From positions 62,001 to 126,000 of the forward strand of contig CALMFC010000006.1 of assembly GCA_937863415.1 (NCBI GenBank): a stretch of 64,000 nucleotides of DNA, written 5' to 3'. The DNA comes from an uncultured bacterium (lineage in GTDB: Bacteria > Patescibacteriota > Saccharimonadia > Saccharimonadales > Saccharimonadaceae). The position numbers and the translations under genes are program-made. Of this stretch, positions 48,716-56,465 are shown one piece after another. Numbering within the stretch: position 1 is the first letter of the stretch; the number at the start of each line of letters is the position of its first letter. The notes beneath the pieces are model-generated. The model did not search any database, was not told the DNA's origin, and saw only the letters and a list, made by a program, of their open reading frames with translations.

Positions 48716-51139
48716 TTATCGCTTTTTAGTCGGTTTTTTAGTGGTAGCTTTGCGCTTACCGCTCTTGAACGGACGCTTTTTAGATGCAGGAGCAGCTGCG
48801 ATTAATTCAATGGCTTGTTCGTGGGTCACGTCTTCGGGTTTGACGTCTTTGGGTATTTTGGCGTTTTTGGTTCCATCAGTAATATATGGACCATAACGAC
48901 CCCTTAGAACCTTGATGCCATCGCCAAAGTCGGCGATATTTTTCTCGGCTTCGGCTTGTAATTTAGCGGCATATAGTTCAAGTGCTTGTTCGATAGTTAT
49001 GTCATGGGGGTCGAGCGGCTTGATACTTACGAACAACTTGCCGATTTGGATGTATGGACCGAAACGGCCGATGTTGGCTTTGATGGTCTCACCTTCTGGT
49101 GTTTCGCCGACGATGCGCGGTAGTTTAAATGCATGTAAGGCTTCGTCTAAAGTGACAGTTTCAATTTTGACGCCTTTTGGCATTGGTGCAAACTGAGGTT
49201 TATTGTCTTTGTCTTCGGTACTGCCGAGCTGTAACATTGGTCCGAAGCGGCCAAATCGTGCCAAAATTGGCTTGCCTGATTTGGGATCGATGCCAACTTC
49301 TCGAGCCTGCGCCACCTTGCTGCGGTCGATATCACCTGACCCGGCAATTAGTTCATGGAATGGTTTGTAGAAATTATCTAGCATTGTGTTACGAGCCAGA
49401 GACCCGGCGGCGATTTGGTCAAACTGTTCTTCGACTGATGCCGTAAAGCCGTAATCTACAACTTGTTCGAAGTGATTGCTCAGGAAATCGCTAAGAATTT
49501 GGCCAGCCGCAGTCGGGACTAGCTTGCCCTTGTCTGAACCAGTTTTTTCTTGAACAATAACTTTATTCACGCTGTTATCTTGTAGTGATAGCTCGATAAT
49601 ATCTCTCGGGTTGCCTTCGTTTTCGCCCTTTTCGGCATAACCGCGGACTTGGACGGTATTAATTATTGTGGCGTAAGTTGAAGGTCGTCCAATGCCGAGA
49701 TCTTCGAGCTTTTTAACTAGCGCACCCTCGGTGTATCTAGCTGGTGGACGCGCAAATACTTGCCTGGCAACCACTGACGCTAGATCTAGTGTGTCACCAC
49801 TGTTGACGGCTGGCAAAATGTCAGCGTCTTTTTTGCTGCCACCGTAAACTTTGAGGAATCCGTCAAATATAATTACTTCACCTTTCGCTTCGAATACCAC
49901 GGGTTCTGTCGCCCGGTTTGCCCCTTCTTTTGAAATTCCTTCGGAATCTTCAAAAGCGGGCGCTGCCCCACCGGGCACCACCCGTACTGGCGACTCTGTG
50001 ATCGCAATAGTTACTGTAGTTTTCTCTAATTTTGCGGGGGCCATTTGGCTGGCAAGTGTGCGATTGCGGATTAAATTATATAGTTTTTGGTCGTATTCAT
50101 TACTGCTGGCGTGTTCAAGCGCCATGTTGGTTGGTCTGATTGCTTCGTGTGCCTCTTGAGCGCTAGCTGACTTGGTCTTGAAAGCCCGGACGAGAGAATA
50201 TTCTGGACCATACTTAGACTTGATGAATTCAGTTGCTGCGGCGATTGCTTGACCGCTAAGCGTCATAGAATCAGTACGCATGTAAGTGATTTTACCCTCT
50301 TGGTATAGCTTTTGCGCAGCTGACATGGTCGCTTTGGCGCTAAAGCCTAGTCGGCTGTTGGCGTCTTGCTGTAGGGTCGATGTAGTAAACGGAGCTGATG
50401 GATTACGGGTTGACGGGCTGGTTGATACGTCTGTAACTGTAAACTTGGCATCAATTAAGTTCTCTAGGAATTCTTTGGCTTCATCTTCGGTTTGGAATTT
50501 GTTTGGCAGTTCTGCTTTTAATACATCTCCGTCAGATGTAAATTCAGCCGTAACTTTGAATGTGAATGACCCTTTGAACGAATCAATCTCACGTTCACGT
50601 TCAACTAATAATCTAACGGCCGGCGACTGAACTCGTCCAGCCGATTTACCGCCGGGTACCTTTTGCCAGACAACTGGCGATAACTCGAATCCGACAATGC
50701 GGTCAAGGATTTGTCGGGCTTGCTGAGCGCGGACTAAGTCCATATCAATTGTGCGTGGGTTTTTGATCGCTTTTTCAATAGCGTCTTTTGTGATTTCGTG
50801 AAACACGATACGTTTGGTGGTTTTGGTATCAAGTTTCAGGACTTCGCAAAGATGCCAAGCAATCGCCTCTCCCTCGCGGTCTTCATCAGTTGCTAGCCAA
50901 ACGGTCTCGGCATCTTTGACGGCTCGACGTAGTTCAGCGACGGTCTTTTTCTTTTCAGAATCGATTTCATAAACAGTCTCAAAGCCATTTTTGACGTCGA
51001 TCGGTTCAGCGCCGCCCTTGGCCTTTTTGGCAATAGAACGAATATGACCGACGCTAGATAACACCTTAAAATCACTGCCGAGATATTTCTCGATAGTTTT
51101 GGCTTTGGCTGGTGATTCGACGATAACTAAATTTTTCAT
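48716..51139 (-). CDS. topA: DNA topoisomerase I
   Basis: Relaxes negative supercoils. 807 aa. TOPRIM domain at the start (LVIVESPAKAKTIEKYLG, WLATDEDREGEAIAWHL). The active-site tyrosine is in GKITYMRTDSMTLS (about Y286). The conserved RYTEGALVKKLEDLGIGRPSTYATII is present. The C-terminal part has three or more beta repeats of the topoisomerase C-terminal type (GRFGPMLQLGS, GRFGPYIQIGK, GRYGPYITDGT) without zinc cysteines, and a Lys-rich tail (KKRPFKSGKRKATTKK). A repeat-rich gap separates it from dprA upstream. Confidence 0.96.
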   Translation of the reverse strand: MKNLVIVESPAKAKTIEKYLGSDFKVLSSVGHIRSIAKKAKGGAEPIDVKNGFETVYEIDSEKKKTVAELRRAVKDAETVWLATDEDREGEAIAWHLCEVLKLDTKTTKRIVFHEITKDAIEKAIKNPRTIDMDLVRAQQARQILDRIVGFELSPVVWQKVPGGKSAGRVQSPAVRLLVEREREIDSFKGSFTFKVTAEFTSDGDVLKAELPNKFQTEDEAKEFLENLIDAKFTVTDVSTSPSTRNPSAPFTTSTLQQDANSRLGFSAKATMSAAQKLYQEGKITYMRTDSMTLSGQAIAAATEFIKSKYGPEYSLVRAFKTKSASAQEAHEAIRPTNMALEHASSNEYDQKLYNLIRNRTLASQMAPAKLEKTTVTIAITESPVRVVPGGAAPAFEDSEGISKEGANRATEPVVFEAKGEVIIFDGFLKVYGGSKKDADILPAVNSGDTLDLASVVARQVFARPPARYTEGALVKKLEDLGIGRPSTYATIINTVQVRGYAEKGENEGNPRDIIELSLQDNSVNKVIVQEKTGSDKGKLVPTAAGQILSDFLSNHFEQVVDYGFTASVEEQFDQIAAGSLARNTMLDNFYKPFHELIAGSGDIDRSKVAQAREVGIDPKSGKPILARFGRFGPMLQLGSTEDKDNKPQFAPMPKGVKIETVTLDEALHAFKLPRIVGETPEGETIKANIGRFGPYIQIGKLFVSIKPLDPHDITIEQALELYAAKLQAEAEKNIADFGDGIKVLRGRYGPYITDGTKNAKIPKDVKPEDVTHEQAIELIAAAPASKKRPFKSGKRKATTKKPTKKR

Positions 51140-51221
51140 ACAATACTTATGTTCGCTTGCTAGCTAAACACAAAGCTAAACTTTACACAATGTAATGTGT
51201 TTTGTAAACGCTGAAAAAAAT

Positions 51222-51357
51222 AATTCACAATTCACAATTCACGAATTCACAATTAATTCACAGTTTTCAGTTCACAAAGCTTTATTTAGTGCAGCTCATT
51301 GAAAATTGGAATCTGAAAACTAATTTGTAAATTGAAAACTGAAACCTGATAATTATA
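51222..51357. repeat. GAAAACTG/CAGTTTTC repeat region between dprA and topA
   Basis: Imperfect inverted repeat: CAGTTTTCAGTTCACAAA against TTTGTAAATTGAAAACTG (plus orientation). A tandem AATTCACAATTCACGAATTCACAATTAATTCAC stretch lies in front of it (given here in words: AATTCAC repeats). Same family of words as at 30.9 and 56.4 kb. Confidence 0.5.
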
Positions 51358-51358
51358 T

Positions 51359-52216
51359 TTACCTAAGTGTCCACTGGTTACCACCAAGGGCGCGAATGGT
51401 GCCGTCTATTTCCATCATTGTTAGGGTTTGAGAGAATTCACTAGCACTAGCGCCAGATTTTGCTTGTAGTATTTCGCCCGCTCGTATTCCGGATTGTAAT
51501 AAACCTATAACTTTAGACTCTAACAGATTATTACCTAGTGGCAGTATGGTTTGTGGATCAAGCAGCTTAGGCGCAATTATTTCTAACACGTCATCAGAAC
51601 TGGTAATTGGAATGGCGCCTTGCTTAATCAAACTGTTACACCCGGCCGACAATGGACTAGTGATGTTACCTGGCACTACGAACACCTCTCTACCCTGTTC
51701 TAGGGCGTGTGTGGCGGTCGATAATGTGCCACTTCGCGCGGCTGCCTCAGTAATAATAATGGCATCAGCTAGTCCGCTGACGATTCGGTTGCGCTCTAGG
51801 AATCTAAAGTCTCGGGCTGGTACGTCTGGCTCGTACTCGCTAATAATCGCGCCACCAGCATCTACAATATCCTTTGCAAGTTGCCGGTGTGAGGCTGGAT
51901 ATATATAGTCTAGTCCGTTTGCCAGGATAGCGAGTGTCGTGCCGCCCGCCTGCAAGCAGGCTCGGTGCGCAATACTGTCAACACCCAGTGCTAGGCCGCT
52001 AAGAATAACTACCCCTTTGGACGCTAACTCTCTGGCAAATCGTTCGGTTACTTCGCGGCCATAGGCAGTTGGTCGTCTAGTGCCAACGATCGCCACCGTA
52101 GGTGTCCGTTCAGGCGGAAGTTTACCCATAAAATACAATCTTTTTGGCGGAACGGCAATAGTACTAATAATCTGGGTAAAATTATTGTCCTGGGGTAAGA
52201 TTGTGTTGATTTTCAC
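51359..52216 (-). CDS. dprA: DNA-processing protein DprA
   Basis: Loads RecA on incoming single-stranded DNA during natural transformation. 285 aa from the GTG at 52216. A TTG at 52231 also opens the frame, but the GTG sits 6 nt after a likely -10 box. Rossmann core: VAIVGTRRPTAYGREVTERFARELA, VILSGLALGVDSIAHRACLQAGGTTLAILANGLDYIYP and EVFVVPGNITSPLSAGCNSLIKQGA. The C-terminal winged helix (LLQSGIRAGEILQAKSGASASEFSQTLTMMEIDGTI) is also present. The N-terminal SAM domain is missing, as in many shortened DprA proteins. Confidence 0.93.
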   Translation of the reverse strand: MKINTILPQDNNFTQIISTIAVPPKRLYFMGKLPPERTPTVAIVGTRRPTAYGREVTERFARELASKGVVILSGLALGVDSIAHRACLQAGGTTLAILANGLDYIYPASHRQLAKDIVDAGGAIISEYEPDVPARDFRFLERNRIVSGLADAIIITEAAARSGTLSTATHALEQGREVFVVPGNITSPLSAGCNSLIKQGAIPITSSDDVLEIIAPKLLDPQTILPLGNNLLESKVIGLLQSGIRAGEILQAKSGASASEFSQTLTMMEIDGTIRALGGNQWTLR

Positions 52217-52222
52217 GACTTT

Positions 52223-52251
52223 TATGTCCAAAAGTATTGACTATATGTCAA
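52223..52251 (-). promoter_or_regulatory. dprA promoter, overlapping the ncRNA promoter
   Basis: Minus strand TTGACA (52246-52251), 17 bp, GACATA (52223-52228), then 6 nt to the GTG start. Its -35 box faces the -35 box of the plus-strand promoter in the palindrome TTGACTATATGTCAA (52237-52251). Confidence 0.5.
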
Positions 52252-52265
52252 ATACGTGCTACTAT
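52237..52265 (+). promoter_or_regulatory. Strong promoter of the 52.3-kb RNA
   Basis: TTGACT (52237-52242), a 17-bp spacer, and TACTAT (52260-52265) with an extended TGC just before it. The discriminator GGGCAA is GC-rich, as in growth-regulated stable RNA promoters. Start expected at about 52271-52273. Confidence 0.75.
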
Positions 52266-52270
52266 GGGCA

Positions 52271-52526
52271 ACGATTGGTTACATTGCGAGATTAACCAAA
52301 CGTACCTTATACCCCCTATTCTAACTTATGTTAGATTACATGCAATGTGTTTTTAAGGTAACTACCCTCCACCTTTAAGACATTTTTAAACATTGCATGT
52401 ATACTAACCCCTTTAACCAGCGAACATCTGCGTATCTAATGAACGAGATCGTTACGCTTGCCCCCGCGGTGGGTTAAAGGGTAAAACGGCGCCAGGTGAT
52501 GCCCACCCTTACCTGGCGCTTTTTTA
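52271..52526 (+). ncRNA. Candidate stable non-coding RNA, about 255 nt
   Basis: No ORF of note. Predicted stems: 5' hairpin 52271-52281 with 52293-52303; TCTAAC/GTTAGA at 52320-52335; a 12-bp stem 52337-52348 with 52390-52401 that contains AAGGT/ACCTT inside; a 10-bp stem CCCTTTAACC 52409-52418 with GGTTAAAGGG 52472-52481 around GCGTA/TACGC; and a terminator at 52489-52525. It does not show the signature motifs of tmRNA, RNase P RNA or SRP RNA. 6S RNA is possible but the branched shape does not fit well. It runs antisense into nothing; pth ends at its 3' side. Confidence 0.7.
52489..52525. terminator. Terminator of the ncRNA, shared with pth
   Basis: GCGCCAGGT (52489-52497) with ACCTGGCGC (52511-52519), loop 13 nt, then TTTTTT. 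On the minus strand CCGTTTT follows, so it may also end pth, whose stop codon lies in the T-run. Confidence 0.85.
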
Positions 52527-53096
52527 TTTGTCCAAAATCTTATGGCTGGTGACGGTTAGACTACTAGACACAAACTGCTCGATTAGACCGATGCTGTATG
52601 GGATTATGTCGTCACGGAGTTTTTTGGCTTCGCTGCTCGAGAATTTAGACAGTACAAAGTCGGCGTCGTCCACCAAATCACGCTTTTCGCTCCATATCCC
52701 GATTCGCATACGGGTATAATCCGGTCCGATGTGTGAATTAAGACTTTTGATACCGTTATTACCAGCATCACTACCCTTTTTACGGACACGAACAGTACCA
52801 AACGGTAACGCCAGATCGTCATGTAGCACCATGAGGTCGTCCTTGGCGTCTAGTTTGTAGAAATCAACTACTGCACGGGCCGACATGCCGGAGTCGTTGT
52901 AGAACGTCGTGGGCTTGACCAGCAGGGTTTTGGTGCCGCTAATACTTACTTCGGCGATATGAGCTTGCAACTTAGTTTTAGTAACCCATTTTGCGTCAGA
53001 ATCTTTGGCTAAAGCGTTCAATACCATAAATCCCGTATTGTGACGGGTTTTTTCGTAATGTGGTTCGGGATTACCTTGGGCAAAGATTACTTTCAT
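52524..53096 (-). CDS. pth: Peptidyl-tRNA hydrolase
   Basis: Frees tRNA from stalled peptidyl-tRNA. 190 aa. Diagnostic start VIFAQGNPEPHYEKTRHNTGFMVLN with the catalytic His (RHNTGF). Then TLLVKPTTFYNDSGMSARAVVDFYK, VLHDDLALPFGTVRVRKKGSDAGNNGIKSLNSHIG with the conserved Asp and Asn. The ORF could start four codons earlier, but that ATG overlaps the -10 box TACAAT (53107-53112), so the second ATG, 10 nt after it, is chosen. Confidence 0.95.
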   Translation of the reverse strand: MKVIFAQGNPEPHYEKTRHNTGFMVLNALAKDSDAKWVTKTKLQAHIAEVSISGTKTLLVKPTTFYNDSGMSARAVVDFYKLDAKDDLMVLHDDLALPFGTVRVRKKGSDAGNNGIKSLNSHIGPDYTRMRIGIWSEKRDLVDDADFVLSKFSSSEAKKLRDDIIPYSIGLIEQFVSSSLTVTSHKILDK

Positions 53097-53112
53097 ACTG
53101 TAAACCATTGTA
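53093..53112 (-). promoter_or_regulatory. pth -10 box and start region shared with murI
   Basis: TACAAT (53107-53112), GGTTTACAGT, ATG. 17 bp are identical to the murI start at 8613-8629. Confidence 0.5.
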
Positions 53113-53117
53113 TCGCA

Positions 53118-53146
53118 TTGTAATACTATGATAAATATGCTATAAT
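53118..53146 (+). promoter_or_regulatory. Promoter of the 53.2-kb membrane protein gene
   Basis: TTGTAA (53118-53123), 17 bp, TATAAT (53141-53146), then a leader with GAAAGAGG before the ATG at 53188. Confidence 0.65.
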
Positions 53147-53187
53147 ATATACACTTTTCTTATTTATTGAATGAAAGAGGTCTGAAA

Positions 53188-53589
53188 ATGAGAAAGTTTA
53201 CATTGATTGGCGCAAGGTCTATGGTTTTTGTCTTCGTGACCATGTACCTTGTAGGGTTTTGGCTGGTTTGGAACTTTGTTCCCTGGGGTGAGTGGTGGCT
53301 TTTCGCTCTCGACCTGATTGGCATTTTTGTTGCGATCTATGTGTCGCACAGAATGGTCCAAGAGGGTTGGGTTAAGAGCAGTCGTCTGGCTCCCCCGGGT
53401 ACAGCCATCATTCTATCTATCGGAGTTGTGCTGGCCATGTTCCATGGGTTTGCCGCTCTAACCGGGTCAATGTCACGTTCGTTGTCATTGTCGCCAATCG
53501 TCGCCATCGTCGCCATCGCTATCGTTTACGTGTTGATGGAGTGGAAACAGCCGAAACATCAGGCCAAGCCACAACAATCTGAGAAATAA
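53188..53589 (+). CDS. Four-helix membrane protein of unknown function
   Basis: 133 aa from the ATG after AGAGG. Four hydrophobic segments: SMVFVFVTMYLVGFWLVW, EWWLFALDLIGIFVAIYVSH, GTAIILSIGVVLAMFHGFAAL and PIVAIVAIAIVYVLMEW. The C-terminus is short, basic and glutamine-rich. No known family recognised. It has its own promoter and terminator and runs opposite to its neighbours; codon use is more GC-rich than theirs. These features also mark the genes at 23.2, 55.2 and 63.4 kb. Confidence 0.8.
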   Translation: MRKFTLIGARSMVFVFVTMYLVGFWLVWNFVPWGEWWLFALDLIGIFVAIYVSHRMVQEGWVKSSRLAPPGTAIILSIGVVLAMFHGFAALTGSMSRSLSLSPIVAIVAIAIVYVLMEWKQPKHQAKPQQSEK

Positions 53590-53621
53590 AATTCTCAATC
53601 AAACTCCTGGAGATCCCAGGT

Positions 53622-53655
53622 CCCGTCGCTTACAAGCGACGGGTTATTTTTTTGA
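53622..53655 (+). terminator. Terminator of the 53.2-kb gene
   Basis: CCCGTCGC (53622-53629) with GCGACGGG (53636-53643), loop TTACAA, followed by TTATTTTTTT. The T-run overlaps the last codons of der on the other strand. Confidence 0.85.
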
Positions 53656-55056
53656 ATTATTATCTTTTTCGGCTTTTTCTAACTTGGACTTCTTGGTAAT
53701 TGGGTCCTTACCTGCGGCAACGCGTTCTTTGTTGGCTTTGATTTGTTTTTCGTCGCGGAAGCTGAATTTGATTGGGGTGCCAGCGAAGTTATAGGTTTCA
53801 CGTAGTTGTCGTTCTAGATAGCGCTTGTAACTCCAGTGTACGAATTTTAGGTGACTGCCGTAGATTACAAACCATGGTGGTGAATTGTCGGTTTGAACCA
53901 TATAACGAAGTTTTGGATGAGTGTTTTTGAGTCCGGCCGGTGGGTGCTTTTGAACACTTTTTTGCAACAGGTCGTTTAGGACGCGGGTTTTGGTTTGCTG
54001 TTTGCGTCGAGCGTCAATATCTAGCGCTAGATCAAATAATTTCGTGACGTTTTGACCAGTTACGCTACTGGTAAAGATTAGTGGTGCCCAAGGCGTAAAT
54101 TTAAAGGTTCGGACTATCCCGGGCACTAACGAGTCGTGGGTAAATGAATCTTTGTCTTCGACGCTGTCCCATTTGGTCACAACGATCACCATCCCCTTGC
54201 CTGCATCGTCAATGATGCCAGCTAGGCGCTGATCAAGTCCTGTGTTCAGTTCATTTACGTCCATTAATAGGAAGCATACGTCAGATTCTTCGATGGCCTG
54301 CAGGGTCCTCAGGACACTGAATTTCTCGATTCCTACCTCTTGTTTACCGGGTTTACGCATACCAGCAGTATCGAGGATTTCAATATTACGCGCACCGTAC
54401 CTGACTGAAACTCGGTTAACGTCGCGGGTTGTGCCGGCTAGATCTGCCACAATCGCCTGTTGTTTACCGGCTAGGGCGTTAAACAGGTTACTTTTGCCAA
54501 CATTTGGTCGTCCGATTAATGAAATACGCACTACATCATCGGCTTCGTCTTCGTGGGTAGCTGGAATTAGTCGGACGATATTATCAAGGACCTCTGTTAT
54601 GCCGACGTTGTGTTCAGCGCTGGTACGAATAATATCTTTGATGCCTAGGCGACGGAATTCATCGCTAGGTAGATTATCTGCTAAATCGACCTTGTTGGCC
54701 AGCAAGATAACTGGTTTTTTGCTACGAAGGGCTTTTTTGGCGACAGTTCGGTCTTGGTCGCTAACATATTGGGTGCTGTCGACAACGACCAAGATTACAT
54801 CAGCGACTTCAGCCGCCTCTGTTATTTGATCTTGAATTGAAGCTTCGAACTCGTCGTTTGGGTCTTTTAAACCAGCTGTATCGACTAGCCAAAAATTGTG
54901 GTATTTGTATTCGACTCGACCCAGTACGTTATCACGAGTGGTGCCGGCTTCACGGGCTACGATTGCCTGCTGTGAACGCACGAGACGATTAAAAAGCGAA
55001 CTCTTGCCGACGTTCGCTTGACCAATGATCGCAACCGTAGGTAGTTTCGATGCCAT
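53644..55056 (-). CDS. der: GTPase Der (EngA)
   Basis: Double-GTPase needed for 50S subunit assembly. 470 aa. First G domain: IIGQANVGKSSLFNRL, TRDNVLGRVEY, DTAGL and NKVD. Second G domain (from about residue 175): LIGRPNVGKSNLFNALAG, DTAGMRKPGKQEVGIEKFSVLRTLQAI and VTKWDSVEDK. A KH-like C-terminal domain follows, ending GTPIKFSFRDEKQIKANKERVAAGK and a Lys-rich tail. TATAAT lies 11 nt before the ATG in a 16-bp block (TATAATTACCCCTAA...) shared with the UPF0104 gene. Confidence 0.96.
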   Translation of the reverse strand: MASKLPTVAIIGQANVGKSSLFNRLVRSQQAIVAREAGTTRDNVLGRVEYKYHNFWLVDTAGLKDPNDEFEASIQDQITEAAEVADVILVVVDSTQYVSDQDRTVAKKALRSKKPVILLANKVDLADNLPSDEFRRLGIKDIIRTSAEHNVGITEVLDNIVRLIPATHEDEADDVVRISLIGRPNVGKSNLFNALAGKQQAIVADLAGTTRDVNRVSVRYGARNIEILDTAGMRKPGKQEVGIEKFSVLRTLQAIEESDVCFLLMDVNELNTGLDQRLAGIIDDAGKGMVIVVTKWDSVEDKDSFTHDSLVPGIVRTFKFTPWAPLIFTSSVTGQNVTKLFDLALDIDARRKQQTKTRVLNDLLQKSVQKHPPAGLKNTHPKLRYMVQTDNSPPWFVIYGSHLKFVHWSYKRYLERQLRETYNFAGTPIKFSFRDEKQIKANKERVAAGKDPITKKSKLEKAEKDNNSKK

Positions 55057-55108
55057 AATTAGGGGTAATTATAACAGGGATAAGGTCATTTTGCGAGCGT
55101 AAGCGGAA

Positions 55109-55135
55109 TATACTTGCAATTTCTGTAATAAATAG
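55109..55135 (+). promoter_or_regulatory. Promoter of the 55.2-kb gene
   Basis: TTGCAA, 16 bp, TATTAT (about 55109-55137), then an AAAGGAAG ribosome binding site 5 nt before the ATG at 55176. Confidence 0.45.
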
Positions 55136-55175
55136 TATTATGTTGTCTAGTTGTTCTACTATGAAAGGAAGCAAC

Positions 55176-55565
55176 ATGGGATCGTCGAAAGACGTGTCGA
55201 GTCAGACCGCAGAGTTGGATAGGGTTTCTACGAGAGATGTTCGCTCCGAAGGACCAAGCATAATCACGGAAATTACCGTAGCCAGCGACAAAGGAGTCGA
55301 ATACAGGTTCGAAATCAAGAAGAATTTCTTGGGCGAGAACGCCCCGGCGTTCGTCCTGAAGGAAATCAATCCAGTTCGAGACGCCGATGTCATCAACGAG
55401 ATGCAGTTCACGAAGTTCTGGGTGCTCGGCGGAGAATTGGCTGTTGGTGGGACGTTTGCTCTCAAACAGGCAGCGAATAGTCAATACGTCCTAAAAGAGC
55501 GCATCATCGTCACACGCATTATTGTGAGTCTTCAAGAACTCGCACCCCAAACCGCCCCTGCTTAG
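55176..55565 (+). CDS. Unknown small soluble protein
   Basis: 129 aa from the ATG after AAAGGAAG; the in-frame ATG 36 bp earlier lacks a ribosome binding site. A beta-strand-rich body (EITVASDKGVEYRFEIKKNFLGENAPAFVLKEINPVRDADVINEMQFTKFWVLGGELAVGGTFAL) and no TM. No family recognised. It has its own promoter and a strong terminator, runs against its neighbours and uses GC-richer codons (for example many GTC, GAG, AAG). Confidence 0.75.
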   Translation: MGSSKDVSSQTAELDRVSTRDVRSEGPSIITEITVASDKGVEYRFEIKKNFLGENAPAFVLKEINPVRDADVINEMQFTKFWVLGGELAVGGTFALKQAANSQYVLKERIIVTRIIVSLQELAPQTAPA

Positions 55566-55577
55566 GCGTTGAGTAAG

Positions 55578-55606
55578 ACTCCGCCCTTGCCGGGGCGGAG
55601 TTTTTC
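55578..55606 (+). terminator. Terminator of the 55.2-kb gene
   Basis: ACTCCGCCC (55578-55586) with GGGCGGAGT (55593-55601), then TTTTTC. Ends close to the rluB stop on the other strand. Confidence 0.85.
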
Positions 55607-55616
55607 TTTATACTCT

Positions 55617-56312
55617 TTATGATATATTGATGATTTCGAACTCGCCGGGCTTTATATCACCCAGCGCATAATTACCGAAATTTGTTCGATGCAGCTTAGT
55701 AACCGTGTAGCCTAGTGATCCGAAGGTTCGACGAATTTGCCGGTTTCTACCCTCGCGCATGGTGACAATCCAACTTTTGCGGTCAGTTTCGTTCATTCGT
55801 TCTAGCTGAAACTGACTGACGCCGTCTTCGAGTGTGACGCCGTAATCCGATATCATCTGTTGATGTAACGGCTCAAGGTTTCGGTCTAGACGTACGTTGT
55901 AAAGTTTGGTCTTGGCGAAACTAGGGTGCGTCATCTGGTATGCAAAGTCACCGTCGTTTGTTAATAGAATAATCCCACTACTACTAAGGTCTAGTCTACC
56001 TACTGGCTTGAGATTGTGGTATTTAGGCGGAATAATGTCATATATTGTTGGGTTTTCGCCTTGTTGACGGCGTGAACAAACATAGCCGACAGGTTTATGG
56101 AATGCCAAATAGACAAGCTCGGTCGTGGTCGAAACGTCCTTACCGCCTGCGATTACTTTGTCACCAGGGTTAAATCTTGATCCAAGTTGAGCTTTTTCGC
56201 CATTTACCGACACTTTGCCAGCAGCAATCATATTGTCAGCCTCACGACGCGAAACGCCCAGCTGTAAAGCTAGGTGTTTGTTGAGCCTAATCGAAGCCTC
56301 GTCGTTATTCAT
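55617..56312 (-). CDS. rluB: S4-domain pseudouridine synthase (RsuA/RluB family)
   Basis: 231 aa. An N-terminal S4 RNA-binding domain (IRLNKHLALQLGVSRREADNMIAAGKVSVNGEKAQLGSRF) is followed by the RsuA-type catalytic domain with the key aspartate in VGRLDLSSSGIILLTNDGDFAYQMTHPSF and the ending MREGRNRQIRRTFGSLGYTVTKLHR. It converts uridine to pseudouridine in rRNA; RluB/RluE/RsuA cannot be separated with confidence here. TATACT (56319-56324) sits 6 nt before the ATG, so the mRNA is probably leaderless. Confidence 0.92.
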   Translation of the reverse strand: MNNDEASIRLNKHLALQLGVSRREADNMIAAGKVSVNGEKAQLGSRFNPGDKVIAGGKDVSTTTELVYLAFHKPVGYVCSRRQQGENPTIYDIIPPKYHNLKPVGRLDLSSSGIILLTNDGDFAYQMTHPSFAKTKLYNVRLDRNLEPLHQQMISDYGVTLEDGVSQFQLERMNETDRKSWIVTMREGRNRQIRRTFGSLGYTVTKLHRTNFGNYALGDIKPGEFEIINIS

Positions 56313-56347
56313 TTCTCTAGTATAACAGATACGGGGAGGATATAATT

Positions 56348-56461
56348 GTCAGTTTTCAATTTGCAGTTTACGAAATAAGTACCAGTTTTCAATTCTCAAG
56401 TCCGAAAAATCCTTGAAAACTGTGAATTGAGAATTATTTGAAAATTGGAAACTGAAAATTT
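56348..56461. repeat. CAGTTTTCAATT repeat region upstream of rluB
   Basis: Words CAGTTTTCAATTT, CAGTTTTCAATTCTCAAG and the inverted GAAAACTGTGAATTGAGAATT and GAAAATTGGAAACTGAAAATTT. These can form a hairpin of AGTTTTCAATTCTCAA with its complement. Same repeat words as at 30.9 and 51.2 kb. Confidence 0.5.
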
Positions 56462-56465
56462 AACC

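Noticed and set aside
52271-52526. tmRNA, RNase P RNA or SRP RNA
   Set aside because: Conserved words such as GAGGAAAGTCC, the tmRNA GTTCGA...CCA end and the SRP GGTCCGGAAGG loop are absent.
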